From NCBI GenBank assembly GCA_020161395.1, contig JAIUOE010000003.1:408801-472800 (forward strand): a stretch of DNA of 64,000 bases. The letters run 5' to 3'. Made by a program: the position numbers and the translations under genes. Below are positions 9,369 through 19,063 of the stretch, piece after piece. The notes beneath the pieces were generated by a model, which was given only the letters and a program-made list of their open reading frames with translations, had not been told where the DNA came from and did not search any database. The first letter of the stretch is position 1. The number at the start of each line of letters is the position of its first letter. This stretch comes from Bacteroidota bacterium (GTDB lineage Bacteria > Bacteroidota > Ignavibacteria > Ignavibacteriales > Ignavibacteriaceae).

Positions 9369-11462
9369 ATGTTGAGTTCCATTACCGAAATAATGACCGG
9401 TGGAAGCAGTGATTCCGAAATCCGGTCGCTGATTACAGCCCTTCCGCTGATGGTAATAGCTACCGACAGTGAAGGAATCTTTGTCGAATGGAATTATGAA
9501 TGCGAAAGGGTGACAGGCTACAACTCCTCCGAAATGATCGGTAATCCCGATCCTAGCAAAATCCTCTTCCCTGATCTCGAATACTTGAAACTGCTGCAAA
9601 CCTTCTGGCAGGAAAATTCGGGAAACTACCAGAACCAGGTCTGGAAAATACACTGTAAGAACGGTTGTCAAAAAGCCATAAGCTGGTCAAATATTTCGAA
9701 GAAATACCCCGTTGTAGGATGGTCCTCCTGGGCGATTGGAATAGATATTTCAGAATTGAAGGAATTCTCTGAGAAACTTGAAAAAAGTGAAGATAAAATA
9801 AAGGATGTTGCCAAGATTTCCGAAACGCTTCTTACCGAACCTGATTTTGAGACGGGAATTCAAAAAGCTTTCGAGATTCTGGAGAAATCAGCGGGTGCCG
9901 ACAGAATATATATTTTTGAAAATGAAACCGACCCCGAAACGGGGGAAGTTTTCATGAGTCAGAGCTATGAATGGGCGCGGGGCGGTATCAGCATTCAGAT
10001 TGACAACCCCTTGTTACAGAAACTGCCCTACAATAATTCCTTCCCCCGCTGGAAGGAAAAGATGTCCGTAAAAGAAAGCATCAACGGACTGATTAAAGAC
10101 TTCCCCGCAACGGAAAGGGCATATCTGGCTCCCCGTGGAATTCTCTCAATTCTGGCTGTACCGATTTGTTTCAATGACCAGTGGTGGGGTTTCATCGGTT
10201 TCGATAACTGTACGGAAGAAAGAGTTTACTCGGCTGCAGAAGAGTCGATGCTTAAAACTGCCGCAGTAGCCATCGGTGGTGCAATTCAAAGAGAAACCAC
10301 CACGAGACAACTGCTGGCAGCAAAAACCAAAGCCGAGGAGATGAACAGGCTCAAATCCAACTTCCTCGCCAATATGTCGCATGAACTTCGAACTCCCCTC
10401 ATCGGTGTTCTGGGTTTTGCCGAAATTCTGAAGGAGGAAATTCAGGATCAGTACCATAAAAAACTGGCTGAAAACATCTTTTCCGCCGGGCAGCGCCTTA
10501 GTGACTCACTCAGCCTTATCCTCGATCTCTCAAGAATTGAAGCTGATAAACTTACACTCAACCTGGAGCTGGTGGACATTACCGAAGTAATCTCTGAAAG
10601 TATCTCCTACCTCGAATCTGATGCCGGCAACAAAGGACTCTACATTAAAACCACTTTCCCTGAGACGGTTCCACTTCTAAAATCTGATAGAAGAATGTTG
10701 CTTACCATTGTGGACAACCTGCTCAGTAATGCAATAAAGTTTACAAAGACAGGTGGTGTTCATTTTATCATCACAATCGAAAAAGGAATAAATCTCAGGA
10801 AAATGAACCTGATGATCCGTGACACCGGCATCGGAATTTCTCCCGAATTTCAGCAGCTAGTCTTTGATGAATTCAGACAGGTATCGGAGGGTCTCACCCG
10901 CTCCTTCGAGGGTGTGGGACTCGGTTTGACTATTGTCAAAAAATTCACAGAAAAGCTCGGTGGACAGGTAGAGATGAACAGTCAACCCGGTGCAGGAACC
11001 ACTTTTACCATTTCATTTCCTGTGAGTCTCGACGCAGGTATTTCTCCTGAACCGGATGCCTCCGAGGTCCATTTTTCACTTCCACCCTGGATATCAGGTG
11101 AAAAAAAGCGGATCTTACTTATCAATCAGGACATCATGTCGCAGACCCTTGTCAGAGTGTTCACAAAGAGTTTTGCCGAGATTCTGATCGCTTACGATAC
11201 CACTCAGGCGGTTGAATTCGCATCCACTAAAAAAATTGATATTGTACTCCTGGAGATTGACTCCGTGAATACATCCTCAGGTTTAAAGGTCATTAAACAT
11301 TTGAGAGAGCAAAAGGAATATAAAAATGTTCCGTTCATAGCTTTCAGTTCGCATGCTGTCTCAGCCCCCGGAAACACCCTGCTTGAAGCCGGTTTCAATG
11401 GCTATATTCCTAAACCTGTCGTCAAAGCTGACTTCCTCAGAATCCTGAAAAAATTCCTTTAG
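9369..11462 (+). CDS. Soluble sensor histidine kinase, PAS-GAF-HisKA-HATPase with degenerate receiver
   Basis: The 697-residue protein has a PAS domain (about 20-130, ending GIDISELKE), a GAF-like domain (about 145-315), a dimerisation domain with phospho-acceptor His338 (NMSHELRTPL), an ATPase domain with N box (NLLSNAIKFT), DTGIGI and GVGLGLTIV, and a C-terminal receiver-like domain from about 581. No transmembrane segment is seen, so it should sense a cytoplasmic signal. The receiver lacks the normal acidic pair (Asn586-Gln587 in place of Asp-Asp) and has Glu629 where the phosphorylated Asp should be, while Ser660/661 and Lys682 remain. No response regulator is adjacent. The kinase part looks intact; the receiver is probably not phosphorylated. 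Confidence 0.9.
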   Translation: MLSSITEIMTGGSSDSEIRSLITALPLMVIATDSEGIFVEWNYECERVTGYNSSEMIGNPDPSKILFPDLEYLKLLQTFWQENSGNYQNQVWKIHCKNGCQKAISWSNISKKYPVVGWSSWAIGIDISELKEFSEKLEKSEDKIKDVAKISETLLTEPDFETGIQKAFEILEKSAGADRIYIFENETDPETGEVFMSQSYEWARGGISIQIDNPLLQKLPYNNSFPRWKEKMSVKESINGLIKDFPATERAYLAPRGILSILAVPICFNDQWWGFIGFDNCTEERVYSAAEESMLKTAAVAIGGAIQRETTTRQLLAAKTKAEEMNRLKSNFLANMSHELRTPLIGVLGFAEILKEEIQDQYHKKLAENIFSAGQRLSDSLSLILDLSRIEADKLTLNLELVDITEVISESISYLESDAGNKGLYIKTTFPETVPLLKSDRRMLLTIVDNLLSNAIKFTKTGGVHFIITIEKGINLRKMNLMIRDTGIGISPEFQQLVFDEFRQVSEGLTRSFEGVGLGLTIVKKFTEKLGGQVEMNSQPGAGTTFTISFPVSLDAGISPEPDASEVHFSLPPWISGEKKRILLINQDIMSQTLVRVFTKSFAEILIAYDTTQAVEFASTKKIDIVLLEIDSVNTSSGLKVIKHLREQKEYKNVPFIAFSSHAVSAPGNTLLEAGFNGYIPKPVVKADFLRILKKFL

Positions 11463-11619
11463 TCCTCCCCGTCCGTTCCCGATTCCCTTTCCTCCGGCAT
11501 TATTTTTCTGATTGAACAATTTTGATACTTAATATATAAGTATATTTTATTATATTGCCTTATTAATTTATGTTTTAATCGTTTTAACCTTATTTATTTA
11601 GTCATTCAACGGAATTAGC

Positions 11620-12930
11620 ATGAAAAAATTCGGTTTACTCGCTTTTGCAATTCTTATTGTACTCTCTGTCTTAAGTCTTTTTCTGAAAGGCAGTTCCATA
11701 CCCGGTGATACCTCTGCAATAAGTGCCGGTGATACTGCCTGGCTTCTCACAGCAACAGGTCTGGTACTTTTGATGACACCGGGTCTGTCGTTCTTCTACG
11801 GCGGTATGGTGCAAAGCAAGAATGTAATCTCCACAATGTTCCAGAGTTTTATTGCAATGGGAATAATCTCAATTTTATGGGTTGTTGTCGGTTTCAGTCT
11901 TGCTTTCGGAGAGAGTGTACACGGGATAATTGGCAATCCCTTTACTTTTCTTTTCTTCAAAAATGTGGGTGTAACACCAAATCCGGCATTCGCTCCCACA
12001 ATTCCGTTTCTTCTTTTTGCGATGTTTCAGTTGAAGTTTGCAATTATTACACCGGCACTAATTACCGGATCGTTCGCCGAAAGGGTAAGTTTCAAAGCAT
12101 ACCTCCTCTTTATGGTACTTTTTTCACTTTTCATTTATGCTCCTTTGGCACACATGACCTGGCACCCTGACGGAATATTAAGACAGATGGGGGTACTCGA
12201 TTTTGCGGGCGGTACAGTAGTGCATATGTCGGCTGGATATGCTGCACTTGCGGGAGCTTTGATTCTTGGAAGAAGAAAAATTCACATTGAAAACCAAAAA
12301 CATGAACCGGCAAATATCCCCTATGTCCTTCTCGGAACCGGTTTAATCTGGTTTGGCTGGTTTGGATTCAATGCGGGTTCCTCACTGGCAGCTTCGGGAC
12401 AGGCTGTCCTCGCTTTCTCAACCACTAATACCGCATCGGCGGCTGCAGCACTCGCATGGATATTTTTTGATGCCATGATGGGAAGAAAACCCTCTGCCCT
12501 CGGTGCGTGCATAGGAGCTGTGGTGGGACTGGTGGCAATAACCCCCGCTGCGGGATTTGTGACCGTTGGTGAGAGTCTTTTCATCGGAACAATTGCAAGT
12601 GTGATCAGCAACATCGCTGTGTCTTTGAAGTCCAAAACAACTTTGGACGATACCCTCGATGTTTTTCCCTGTCACGGGATCGGAGGGATTACCGGAATGA
12701 TTGCCACAGGAATATTCGCGCAACAGTCAGGACTGATTTACGGAACCACCACTACATTTCTGAATCATCTTATCGCACTGGTGATTGTGTCCGTATTTGC
12801 TTTTGTCGGTTCTGCCCTGCTTTACTATCTCACCAATCTTATAACGCCCCTCCGTGTAAACAAGGAGATGGAGGAAGAAGGACTGGATATCTCGCAGCAT
12901 GGCGAGAGTATCAATCAGTTTGCTGACTAA
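11620..12930 (+). CDS. amt: Ammonium transporter (Amt family)
   Basis: Carries ammonium across the inner membrane. The 436-residue protein starts with a cleavable-looking hydrophobic segment, then about 11 membrane helices. Family signatures are seen: DTAWLLTATGLVLLMTPGLSFFYGGM, the SGFAERV-type motif (TGSFAERVSF), DFAGGTVVHMSAG with the first pore His, and FPCHGIGGITGMI with the second pore His. No glnK/PII gene is adjacent, unlike the usual pairing, so regulation is not evident here. The preceding 157 bases are AT-rich and may hold the promoter. Its stop overlaps that of acs on the other strand by 4 bases. Confidence 0.96.
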   Translation: MKKFGLLAFAILIVLSVLSLFLKGSSIPGDTSAISAGDTAWLLTATGLVLLMTPGLSFFYGGMVQSKNVISTMFQSFIAMGIISILWVVVGFSLAFGESVHGIIGNPFTFLFFKNVGVTPNPAFAPTIPFLLFAMFQLKFAIITPALITGSFAERVSFKAYLLFMVLFSLFIYAPLAHMTWHPDGILRQMGVLDFAGGTVVHMSAGYAALAGALILGRRKIHIENQKHEPANIPYVLLGTGLIWFGWFGFNAGSSLAASGQAVLAFSTTNTASAAAALAWIFFDAMMGRKPSALGACIGAVVGLVAITPAAGFVTVGESLFIGTIASVISNIAVSLKSKTTLDDTLDVFPCHGIGGITGMIATGIFAQQSGLIYGTTTTFLNHLIALVIVSVFAFVGSALLYYLTNLITPLRVNKEMEEEGLDISQHGESINQFAD

Positions 12931-14900
12931 AATTCTTCCTCAAGTTCACGCAACGATTCGACGGCGGAGATATCTTCTATTGAAGAGAGGTCACCGAGCA
13001 CCACTCCGCCGGCTGCAATCTCCCGAAGAAGCCGTCTGACAATTTTACCGTTTCTGGTTTTGGGAAGTGCCTCAGTAAACCTTATTTCATCGGGTCTTGC
13101 TATATGCCCTATCTCCACCATAACATGATTCCGCATCTCTTCTTTTAGCAGAAGTGAAGGGGAAACATTTTCTTTCAATGTAACAAAAGCAACAATCGAA
13201 TTTCCTTTCAGGTCGTCGGGTCGTCCAACAACCGCAACCTCGGCAACATCTTTATGAGTGTGCAAGGCATTCTCAATTTCGAGAGTGCTTAGTCTGTGTC
13301 CCGAAACAGTCACTACATCATCAACTCTGCCGAGCATCCAAAAGTAACCGTCCTTGTCCTTTCGGGCTCCGTCCCCGGTGAAAAAATCACCACCGAATCC
13401 TGCCCAGTAATCATCCTTGAAGCGTTTTTTGTTTCCGAAAACAGTTCTCGAAATAGAGGGCCAACTGTCCTTAAGCACGAGAAAACCATTTTCACCCGGC
13501 TTTACAGGTTTCCCGTTTTTATCCACTACATCAGCAAGAATTCCGGGAAGGGGAAGTGTAGCCGAACCGGGTTTTAGCGGAGTAACTCCGGGAATCGGAG
13601 CAATCATGAATGATCCTGTTTCTGTTTGCCACCATCCGTCAATTATCGGACACCGTTCCTTGCCTACTGTTTTGTAAAACCAGAACCAAACTTTTGGGTT
13701 CACGGGTTCACCACCCAAAGCAAGGATTCGCAGACTGTCAAGTTTGTATTTATTTACCCAGCCGTCGCCCATTCTCATCAAAGTTTTGACATAGGTGGGT
13801 GCTGTGAAGAAGATTGTCACTTTGTGTTTTTCGATCAATTTCCAGAACCGGTCGGGTTCCGGTGTTGCCACTGCGCCTTCATACATCAGGATGGTTGCAC
13901 CATTCAGAAGCGGGGCGTAAAGCCCGTAGGTATGGCCTGTGGAAAAACCGGCATCGGTTGTGCACCAGTAAATGTCGGTCTCCTGAATATCAAAGATAAG
14001 TTTGAATGTGTAGTATGCGGAAATCATATACCCGGCTGTGGTATGAAGGATTCCCTTTGCTTTTCCGGTAGTGCCGCTTGTAAAAAGAATGAAGAGAGGA
14101 TGCTCGGAGTCGAGCTGGAGGGCATTGCACTCGTCAGACACAGATTCCATCAGCTCATGCCACCAAAAATCCCTCCCGGGCACCATCTTGACAGATGATT
14201 CATGAAGTCTTTTGAAAAGAATTACCGTTTTTACTTCAGGACAACTCTCGAGAGCATTATCGACTGCAGGTTTCAGGTAAATGTTGCTTCCCCGCCTTAC
14301 AGCCAGATCACTTGCAATTACAATTTTAGCTTTCAATTCCCTGATTCTGTCTTTCAAAGCCTCAGCGGAGAATCCGGCAAACACTACGGAATGGATTGCA
14401 CCAATCCTCGCACACGCAAGTAGAGCAATTGCCATCTCAGGCACCATCCCCATGTAGATAATAACCCTGTCACCCTTTTGAACCCCTTTCTGCTTGAGCA
14501 CATTTGCAAATTTTGAAACCTCCCTGTGGAGCTGAAGATATGTCAGGGTTCTTGTTTCTCCCGGTTCTCCTTCCCATATTATGGCAGCTTTATTCCGGGA
14601 ATGTCCGTTTAGATGACGATCAATACAATTGTAACTAAGATTGGTTTTTGCTCCCACAAACCATTTCGATTCATACATCGAACCTTCCCTGACATGACTC
14701 CAGTATTTGAACCAGTGCAGCTCGTCGGCTACACTTCCCCAAAAGGCTTCGGGATTCAGAACCGACTCTTTGTAAAGCTTTTTGTATTCGTCAAGGGTTT
14801 TCACCACTGCCCTTTCACTGAATTCCTTCATAGGGTGGTAAATCTTCTTCAAAGAAGAGTTCATCTTAATGATCCGTTTTGTTTCTCTTTTGTCGTTCAT
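12927..14900 (-). CDS. acs: Acetyl-CoA synthetase (acetate--CoA ligase)
   Basis: Activates acetate to acetyl-CoA through acetyl-AMP; cytoplasmic. The 657-residue length fits AcsA. Motifs: FTSGTTGKAKGILHT (P-loop, A3), GWWQTETGSFM, where the Trp narrows the acyl pocket to acetate, TGDGARKDKDGYFWMLGRVDDVV (A7/A8), SGHRLSTLEIE, and the C-terminal PKTRNGKIVRRLLRE holding the catalytic Lys that is regulated by acetylation in related enzymes. No sirtuin or acetyltransferase is beside it. Acetoacetyl-CoA synthetase was considered, but the WWQTETG pocket and C-terminal sequence fit acetate. Confidence 0.92.
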   Translation of the reverse strand: MNDKRETKRIIKMNSSLKKIYHPMKEFSERAVVKTLDEYKKLYKESVLNPEAFWGSVADELHWFKYWSHVREGSMYESKWFVGAKTNLSYNCIDRHLNGHSRNKAAIIWEGEPGETRTLTYLQLHREVSKFANVLKQKGVQKGDRVIIYMGMVPEMAIALLACARIGAIHSVVFAGFSAEALKDRIRELKAKIVIASDLAVRRGSNIYLKPAVDNALESCPEVKTVILFKRLHESSVKMVPGRDFWWHELMESVSDECNALQLDSEHPLFILFTSGTTGKAKGILHTTAGYMISAYYTFKLIFDIQETDIYWCTTDAGFSTGHTYGLYAPLLNGATILMYEGAVATPEPDRFWKLIEKHKVTIFFTAPTYVKTLMRMGDGWVNKYKLDSLRILALGGEPVNPKVWFWFYKTVGKERCPIIDGWWQTETGSFMIAPIPGVTPLKPGSATLPLPGILADVVDKNGKPVKPGENGFLVLKDSWPSISRTVFGNKKRFKDDYWAGFGGDFFTGDGARKDKDGYFWMLGRVDDVVTVSGHRLSTLEIENALHTHKDVAEVAVVGRPDDLKGNSIVAFVTLKENVSPSLLLKEEMRNHVMVEIGHIARPDEIRFTEALPKTRNGKIVRRLLREIAAGGVVLGDLSSIEDISAVESLRELEEEF

Positions 14901-14961
14901 CTCTGTTTCAATTTAAATTTCATATTGGTTATTCATTCGATCTTAATATGCGGTTATAATT

Positions 14962-15723
14962 TTACTTGCCGAAGAAATATTTCAAGGGGCGTTCAAGCCG
15001 GTTCGCCCAGGCAAGTTCGTTGTGACCTGCACCCCTGTCAAAATAGTAGTCAAAATTATCGCCGATTACATACCCCTTCTGTGCCAGAAGGCAAAACATC
15101 CTCTGCGCATCTTTTTTGCCGTCCTCTCCGCTGTCAAAATATATCTTGACATTTCTTCTCTCCTGTGTCGATTCCAGAATCTTGAAAATCGCATCATCTC
15201 CAAAGTAAAATGAAGAGGACAGACATCCCGCTTTTCCAAAAACATGGGGATATTTCCAAACCATCCTCAGAGAACACAACCCACCCATCGATGACCCCAT
15301 TATGGCTGTGGCTTCCCTGTCGGGTATCGTTCTGAAGTTACTGTCGATAAAATGTTTCAGCTCTTCCACGATGAATTTGAGGTAGTAGTTGCCTTTCTCA
15401 CTTTCACTGTATTCTTCCAGTCTTTCGTGAGTATTATAAATTCCGACTATAATTACTTCCTCAATTGCATTCTGCTTTATTAATCTCGTTGCTGTCTCAT
15501 CCACCTGCCAGTCCTGTCCGGCAAATGATGTGGCAGGATCTATAATATTTTGCCCGTCGTGCATGTATAAAACCGGGTAATATCTGTGTCTGTCTTTTTT
15601 GTATGAAGGTGGAAGCCAGACGAGAAGATCCCGTTCTAATATCGGATAACGGCTTCTAAACTTCCGGTAATAAATCACAGAGCCAACTATTTCCGCTTTG
15701 CCGTTGTTTCTTCTATTAGCCAA
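14962..15723 (-). CDS. Alpha/beta-hydrolase, esterase D-type (PF00756-like)
   Basis: The 253-residue protein has the esterase-D pattern: LLVWLPPSYKKDRHRYYPVLYMHDGQN, the nucleophile elbow GSSMGGLCSLRM with the serine, DSGEDGKKDAQ with the acid, and GAGHNELAW with the His near the C-terminus. No signal peptide is seen, so it is probably cytoplasmic, although relatives include exported enterochelin or glycan esterases. The start is a TTG at 15723 because no ATG fits; this is uncertain. Substrate cannot be told. It reads in the same direction as acs, which begins about 60 bases downstream. Confidence 0.75.
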   Translation of the reverse strand: MANRRNNGKAEIVGSVIYYRKFRSRYPILERDLLVWLPPSYKKDRHRYYPVLYMHDGQNIIDPATSFAGQDWQVDETATRLIKQNAIEEVIIVGIYNTHERLEEYSESEKGNYYLKFIVEELKHFIDSNFRTIPDREATAIMGSSMGGLCSLRMVWKYPHVFGKAGCLSSSFYFGDDAIFKILESTQERRNVKIYFDSGEDGKKDAQRMFCLLAQKGYVIGDNFDYYFDRGAGHNELAWANRLERPLKYFFGK

Positions 15724-15900
15724 TCGTTATGATGTTTTTCTTTATTTGTTGATAAATTATTCTTTGGATAGACAAATTAAGAACCTTTGAGATGAAAAAA
15801 AAGGGATTTTAAGCTTTTTCACGATTGTTTTTTAATTTTTTATTTCTCAAATTTAAATTTTCTGATTTTTTTCACTTTTTTGACGAATCGAACCGAGATA

Positions 15901-16656
15901 ATGAGCAAAAACGGTATTTTATGGACTGTGGCTGTTGTAGTGGTAATTGTTTTCAGTCTTGCGCAACCTCTTCTTAAAGGGACACAACCACTTTCAGGCA
16001 CCATTGGAATCGAGGGGAAAAAAATAACCTACCTCTTTCCAAAAGAAATTGAAAGCGGTCAGGATTACCAGTTCCTCATCAGGAATGATAACCCGAAAGT
16101 TACAGGCTACTATATTTATCAAATACAGGGAGCCAAACCGGTAAAAAAAGAATTAACCGCCGGTGAAGGAGAACTTTCAGGAACCATACCGTCGCAGGCT
16201 CCAGGTTCGGTTGTCTCATACTCGGTCTTTTTAAGATATGGTGACAAAGAAACCCAGATTCCATATAAAACCACCCTTCAAACCGGATTCACGGGCAAGG
16301 TGAGCATCATCATTAAGGTTATTTATCCCCTGTTTCTCTTTCTTGGACTGCTTTTTGCATCAAGAAGCGGACTCGAATATTTTAATCCCGCTCCAAAATT
16401 CAAACTCTACACAATTTTTACAACCATCTTCTTCATCTGCTTGGGATTTTTTATCATACCCGTCAAAAACTTCATGTACCTCGCTCCCGCACCGGGAGTT
16501 GTCCCCGGACCAGCTTCCATGTTCACCATGGAAAGTATATTTTACCCGTTGCTCTGGATTTCTGTAAGCATTCTTGTTTTTTTCAGGATAAAACCGGGCG
16601 AGGTGCTTTTGGCAGGTTCACTTTTGACTTTTGCAGGTTATATTTTCCTGGGGTGA
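15901..16656 (+). CDS. Membrane protein with extracytoplasmic beta domain, unknown function
   Basis: A 251-residue protein; ATG at 15901 was preferred to an in-frame TTG 21 bases upstream. It has an N-terminal membrane anchor (GILWTVAVVVVIVFSLAQPLL), then about 120 residues of predicted beta structure outside the cytoplasm (LSGTIGIEGKKITYLFPKEIESGQDYQFLI), then four hydrophobic segments to the C-terminus. I do not recognise the family. It stands alone, followed on the other strand by the SpoIID-domain gene. Upstream is a very AT-rich stretch (about 15760-15890). Confidence 0.6.
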   Translation: MSKNGILWTVAVVVVIVFSLAQPLLKGTQPLSGTIGIEGKKITYLFPKEIESGQDYQFLIRNDNPKVTGYYIYQIQGAKPVKKELTAGEGELSGTIPSQAPGSVVSYSVFLRYGDKETQIPYKTTLQTGFTGKVSIIIKVIYPLFLFLGLLFASRSGLEYFNPAPKFKLYTIFTTIFFICLGFFIIPVKNFMYLAPAPGVVPGPASMFTMESIFYPLLWISVSILVFFRIKPGEVLLAGSLLTFAGYIFLG

Positions 16657-16684
16657 GATGTCCCACCCCGGGAACGATGGAATT

Positions 16685-18025
16685 CTAATAAATTTTGACG
16701 AGGTCGACTCCTCTGTAGTAATGGAGGAGGATCTCATCAAACGAGTATCCCTTTTCCGCCATTACTGCGGCTCCAATTTGACAGAGACCCACTCCATGAC
16801 CCCAACCGGCGCCACGAATGAGAAATCCGGAAGGGATGCCATTTTCAACTTTTAGCGGCTGTACGACAAACGCAGACGAATAGAGGTGGGATTCAGAAAG
16901 AGCCCTGCGGATTTCAAGTTCCTTCCCGATTGTTATGGTTTTCTTCGTTCCCTCTATCCTGAGCTTGTATATCCTTCCCGACTCACCTCTTGCAAGGGGT
17001 GTCAACTGCAGGATATCTCCCAGATCGACATTCAATTTTTTCTTCAGTAAATCCTTCAGATTTTGCTGAGAGATTTCGACCTTCCATCTGTAAAAATCCA
17101 CTGTTTCCTGATCGTAATGTAAAAGCACCTGTGAAAGTACAGATTTGTCTTTGGTATTGCAGAACGCCTCCGGCTCACCGAGTATCCATTTACTGGCGTT
17201 CGTCTCATCCTTCAGTTCAGTACTGAACTCATCCGGTTCATACTTGTAGTCGATAACTTTGCTAAGATATGGTACTTCCTTGTTCTCCCATACATAACCA
17301 AAAGCTTCTGAAACACCACCGCACGATTTTGAAAATCTTGCATCGCAGATTTCAGAACCTGACTTAAGAACGAGTCCCTTTGTTTCATCCACTGCCTTGC
17401 TCGCAGCCTCGGTAAAAATCTTAGTTATTCCCTGATACCGCTGGCAATGGTCATCGGCACATACATCAAAATCTTCATGATCCTCCCTGTCGTACCACCG
17501 GACGATTTCCTCGTCACTGATGATTATTCCTTTTTCTTTGCTGCTCAGATTTTTTTTGACATTCGATTGTTCAATCTGCGAAAGAAGCCAGCTCCTCGAT
17601 ATGACAGAATGAGCCTTTAAGAGGGAGACACTGCTTTTGGCACTCATCTCGGAGGATATTACACTTTTAAGGTATTCTTCAATATTGATGATATTGATCG
17701 CACATACTTTATCCCCTTTTCTGAGAAGTTTCAGGGCACCTTTGAAATTTTCCTTTTCTTTCCTCTCCCAGTGGAACTGAACGCCTATTACCACATCCTT
17801 GATCATGAAGTGTTCGGTCTCCGGAGAATTGGGGGTCAGAATGAACGATTCATCTTCAATCAGTTTTTTACCCGCTCCTTCAAGAACAAGTTTACCGTTC
17901 CTCACGACAGCCTGAAATACCCCGCTGAAAAAGTCTTCCTGATTATTTATGTAATAATCGCCGTAACAAGTAAAATTTATAACCGAATCGGTCAGTATTC
18001 CCACACTAATCAGTGGTTCGTCCAT
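16685..18025 (-). CDS. SpoIID/LytB-domain protein (amidase-enhancer-like lytic transglycosylase)
   Basis: SpoIID-family proteins cleave denuded glycan strands of peptidoglycan or enhance amidases. The 446-residue protein contains the SpoIID core from about residue 90: NIEEYLKSVISSEMSAKSSVSLLKAHSVISRSW, with Glu126 at the catalytic position, and the closing GAGWGHGVGLCQIGAAVMAEKGYSFDEILLHYYRGVDL. A CADDHCQRYQG stretch is typical of the family. No signal peptide is visible at the chosen ATG, which is odd for a wall enzyme; the N-terminus begins directly with a predicted beta segment. In Gram-negative bacteria such proteins occur in Bacteroidota and Chlorobiota. The function in this cell is inferred only. 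Confidence 0.85.
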   Translation of the reverse strand: MDEPLISVGILTDSVINFTCYGDYYINNQEDFFSGVFQAVVRNGKLVLEGAGKKLIEDESFILTPNSPETEHFMIKDVVIGVQFHWERKEKENFKGALKLLRKGDKVCAINIINIEEYLKSVISSEMSAKSSVSLLKAHSVISRSWLLSQIEQSNVKKNLSSKEKGIIISDEEIVRWYDREDHEDFDVCADDHCQRYQGITKIFTEAASKAVDETKGLVLKSGSEICDARFSKSCGGVSEAFGYVWENKEVPYLSKVIDYKYEPDEFSTELKDETNASKWILGEPEAFCNTKDKSVLSQVLLHYDQETVDFYRWKVEISQQNLKDLLKKKLNVDLGDILQLTPLARGESGRIYKLRIEGTKKTITIGKELEIRRALSESHLYSSAFVVQPLKVENGIPSGFLIRGAGWGHGVGLCQIGAAVMAEKGYSFDEILLHYYRGVDLVKIY

Positions 18026-18149
18026 AAAACAATCCTTACAATGTAAATCGAAATTTGTATTTTAATATACAAAACCGTTCATAAAATTTTAATTATTCAG
18101 TAAAATTATCTTTTATATTTTTGTAACTTTCAATCAAAAAGTATTTCCA

Positions 18150-19061
18150 ATGAAGAAAAAAGTCAAGATTATCGGATTCCCTATGGACCTCGGCGCCGGA
18201 CGACGCGGTGTGGATATGGGTCCTTCTGCATTACGGATCGCCAACCTTAACGAAAAGCTGACAGAACTCGGCTATGATGTGGAAGATCACGGCGATATAG
18301 TTATTGAGATCATGGAGACTCAAAAGGTCAAAAATGACAAACTCAAGTATATCGATGAGATTGAAAGGACTTCACTAAAACTTGCAGAACTTGTGGAAGA
18401 AACCCTCGACAACGAAGACTTCCCGCTGTGTATAGGTGGAGATCATTCGATGGCTCTGGGTACTCTGGGAGGAATCTCTGCATACTGCAGAAAAAGAAAC
18501 CTGCGACTGGGAGTGATCTGGATTGATGCTCATGCAGACATGAATACAGATGAGACCACACCTTCAGGAAATATTCACGGGATGTCACTTGCAGCTTCGA
18601 TTGGCTTGGGATCACCGAGGCTGACAGAACTTTACTCCCCTGCTCCCAAGGTGCTCCCGGAAAACGCAGTGATTATCGGAGCACGGAGCATCGACACCGA
18701 GGAAAGACTCAATATCAAAAAAACCGGGATCACGGTTTACACAATGTCAGATATCGATAAACTCGGGATTCACCGCATAACATCAAGAGTATTAAAACAG
18801 TTTAAGAACAAGGTGGATCACATCCATGTCAGTTTCGATGTCGACAGTGTTGAACCGACTGTCGTACCCGGGGTTGGAACACCCGTTCCGGGAGGTTTGA
18901 GCTACAGAGAGGCTCATCTTCTGATGGAAACAATCGCAGAGTGTGGCTGTATGTCGTCTCTCGAAATCACGGAAGTTAATCCAATCCTGGATAATCAGAA
19001 TGCCTCTGCAGTTTTTGCAGTCGATTTAATAGCATCAAGCATGGGAATGAGAATTTTGTAA
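18150..19061 (+). CDS. rocF: Arginase
   Basis: Hydrolyses arginine to ornithine and urea using two manganese ions. The 303-residue protein carries all metal ligands: His99 (GGDHSMALG), Asp126, His128, Asp130 (DAHADMN), Asp230 and Asp232 (SFDVDSVEP), plus GNIHGMS. PTVVPGVGTPVPGGLSYRE distinguishes arginases from agmatinases. The 124 bases upstream are AT-rich with a possible TATTTTTG promoter element. A small membrane-protein gene starts 2 bases after the stop. No urease or other arginine genes are nearby. Confidence 0.9.
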   Translation: MKKKVKIIGFPMDLGAGRRGVDMGPSALRIANLNEKLTELGYDVEDHGDIVIEIMETQKVKNDKLKYIDEIERTSLKLAELVEETLDNEDFPLCIGGDHSMALGTLGGISAYCRKRNLRLGVIWIDAHADMNTDETTPSGNIHGMSLAASIGLGSPRLTELYSPAPKVLPENAVIIGARSIDTEERLNIKKTGITVYTMSDIDKLGIHRITSRVLKQFKNKVDHIHVSFDVDSVEPTVVPGVGTPVPGGLSYREAHLLMETIAECGCMSSLEITEVNPILDNQNASAVFAVDLIASSMGMRIL

Positions 19062-19063
19062 CC

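Noticed and set aside
12927..14900. Acetoacetyl-CoA synthetase for the AMP-forming ligase
   Set aside because: The WWQTETG pocket and C-terminal PKTRNGKIVRRLLR fit acetyl-CoA synthetase.
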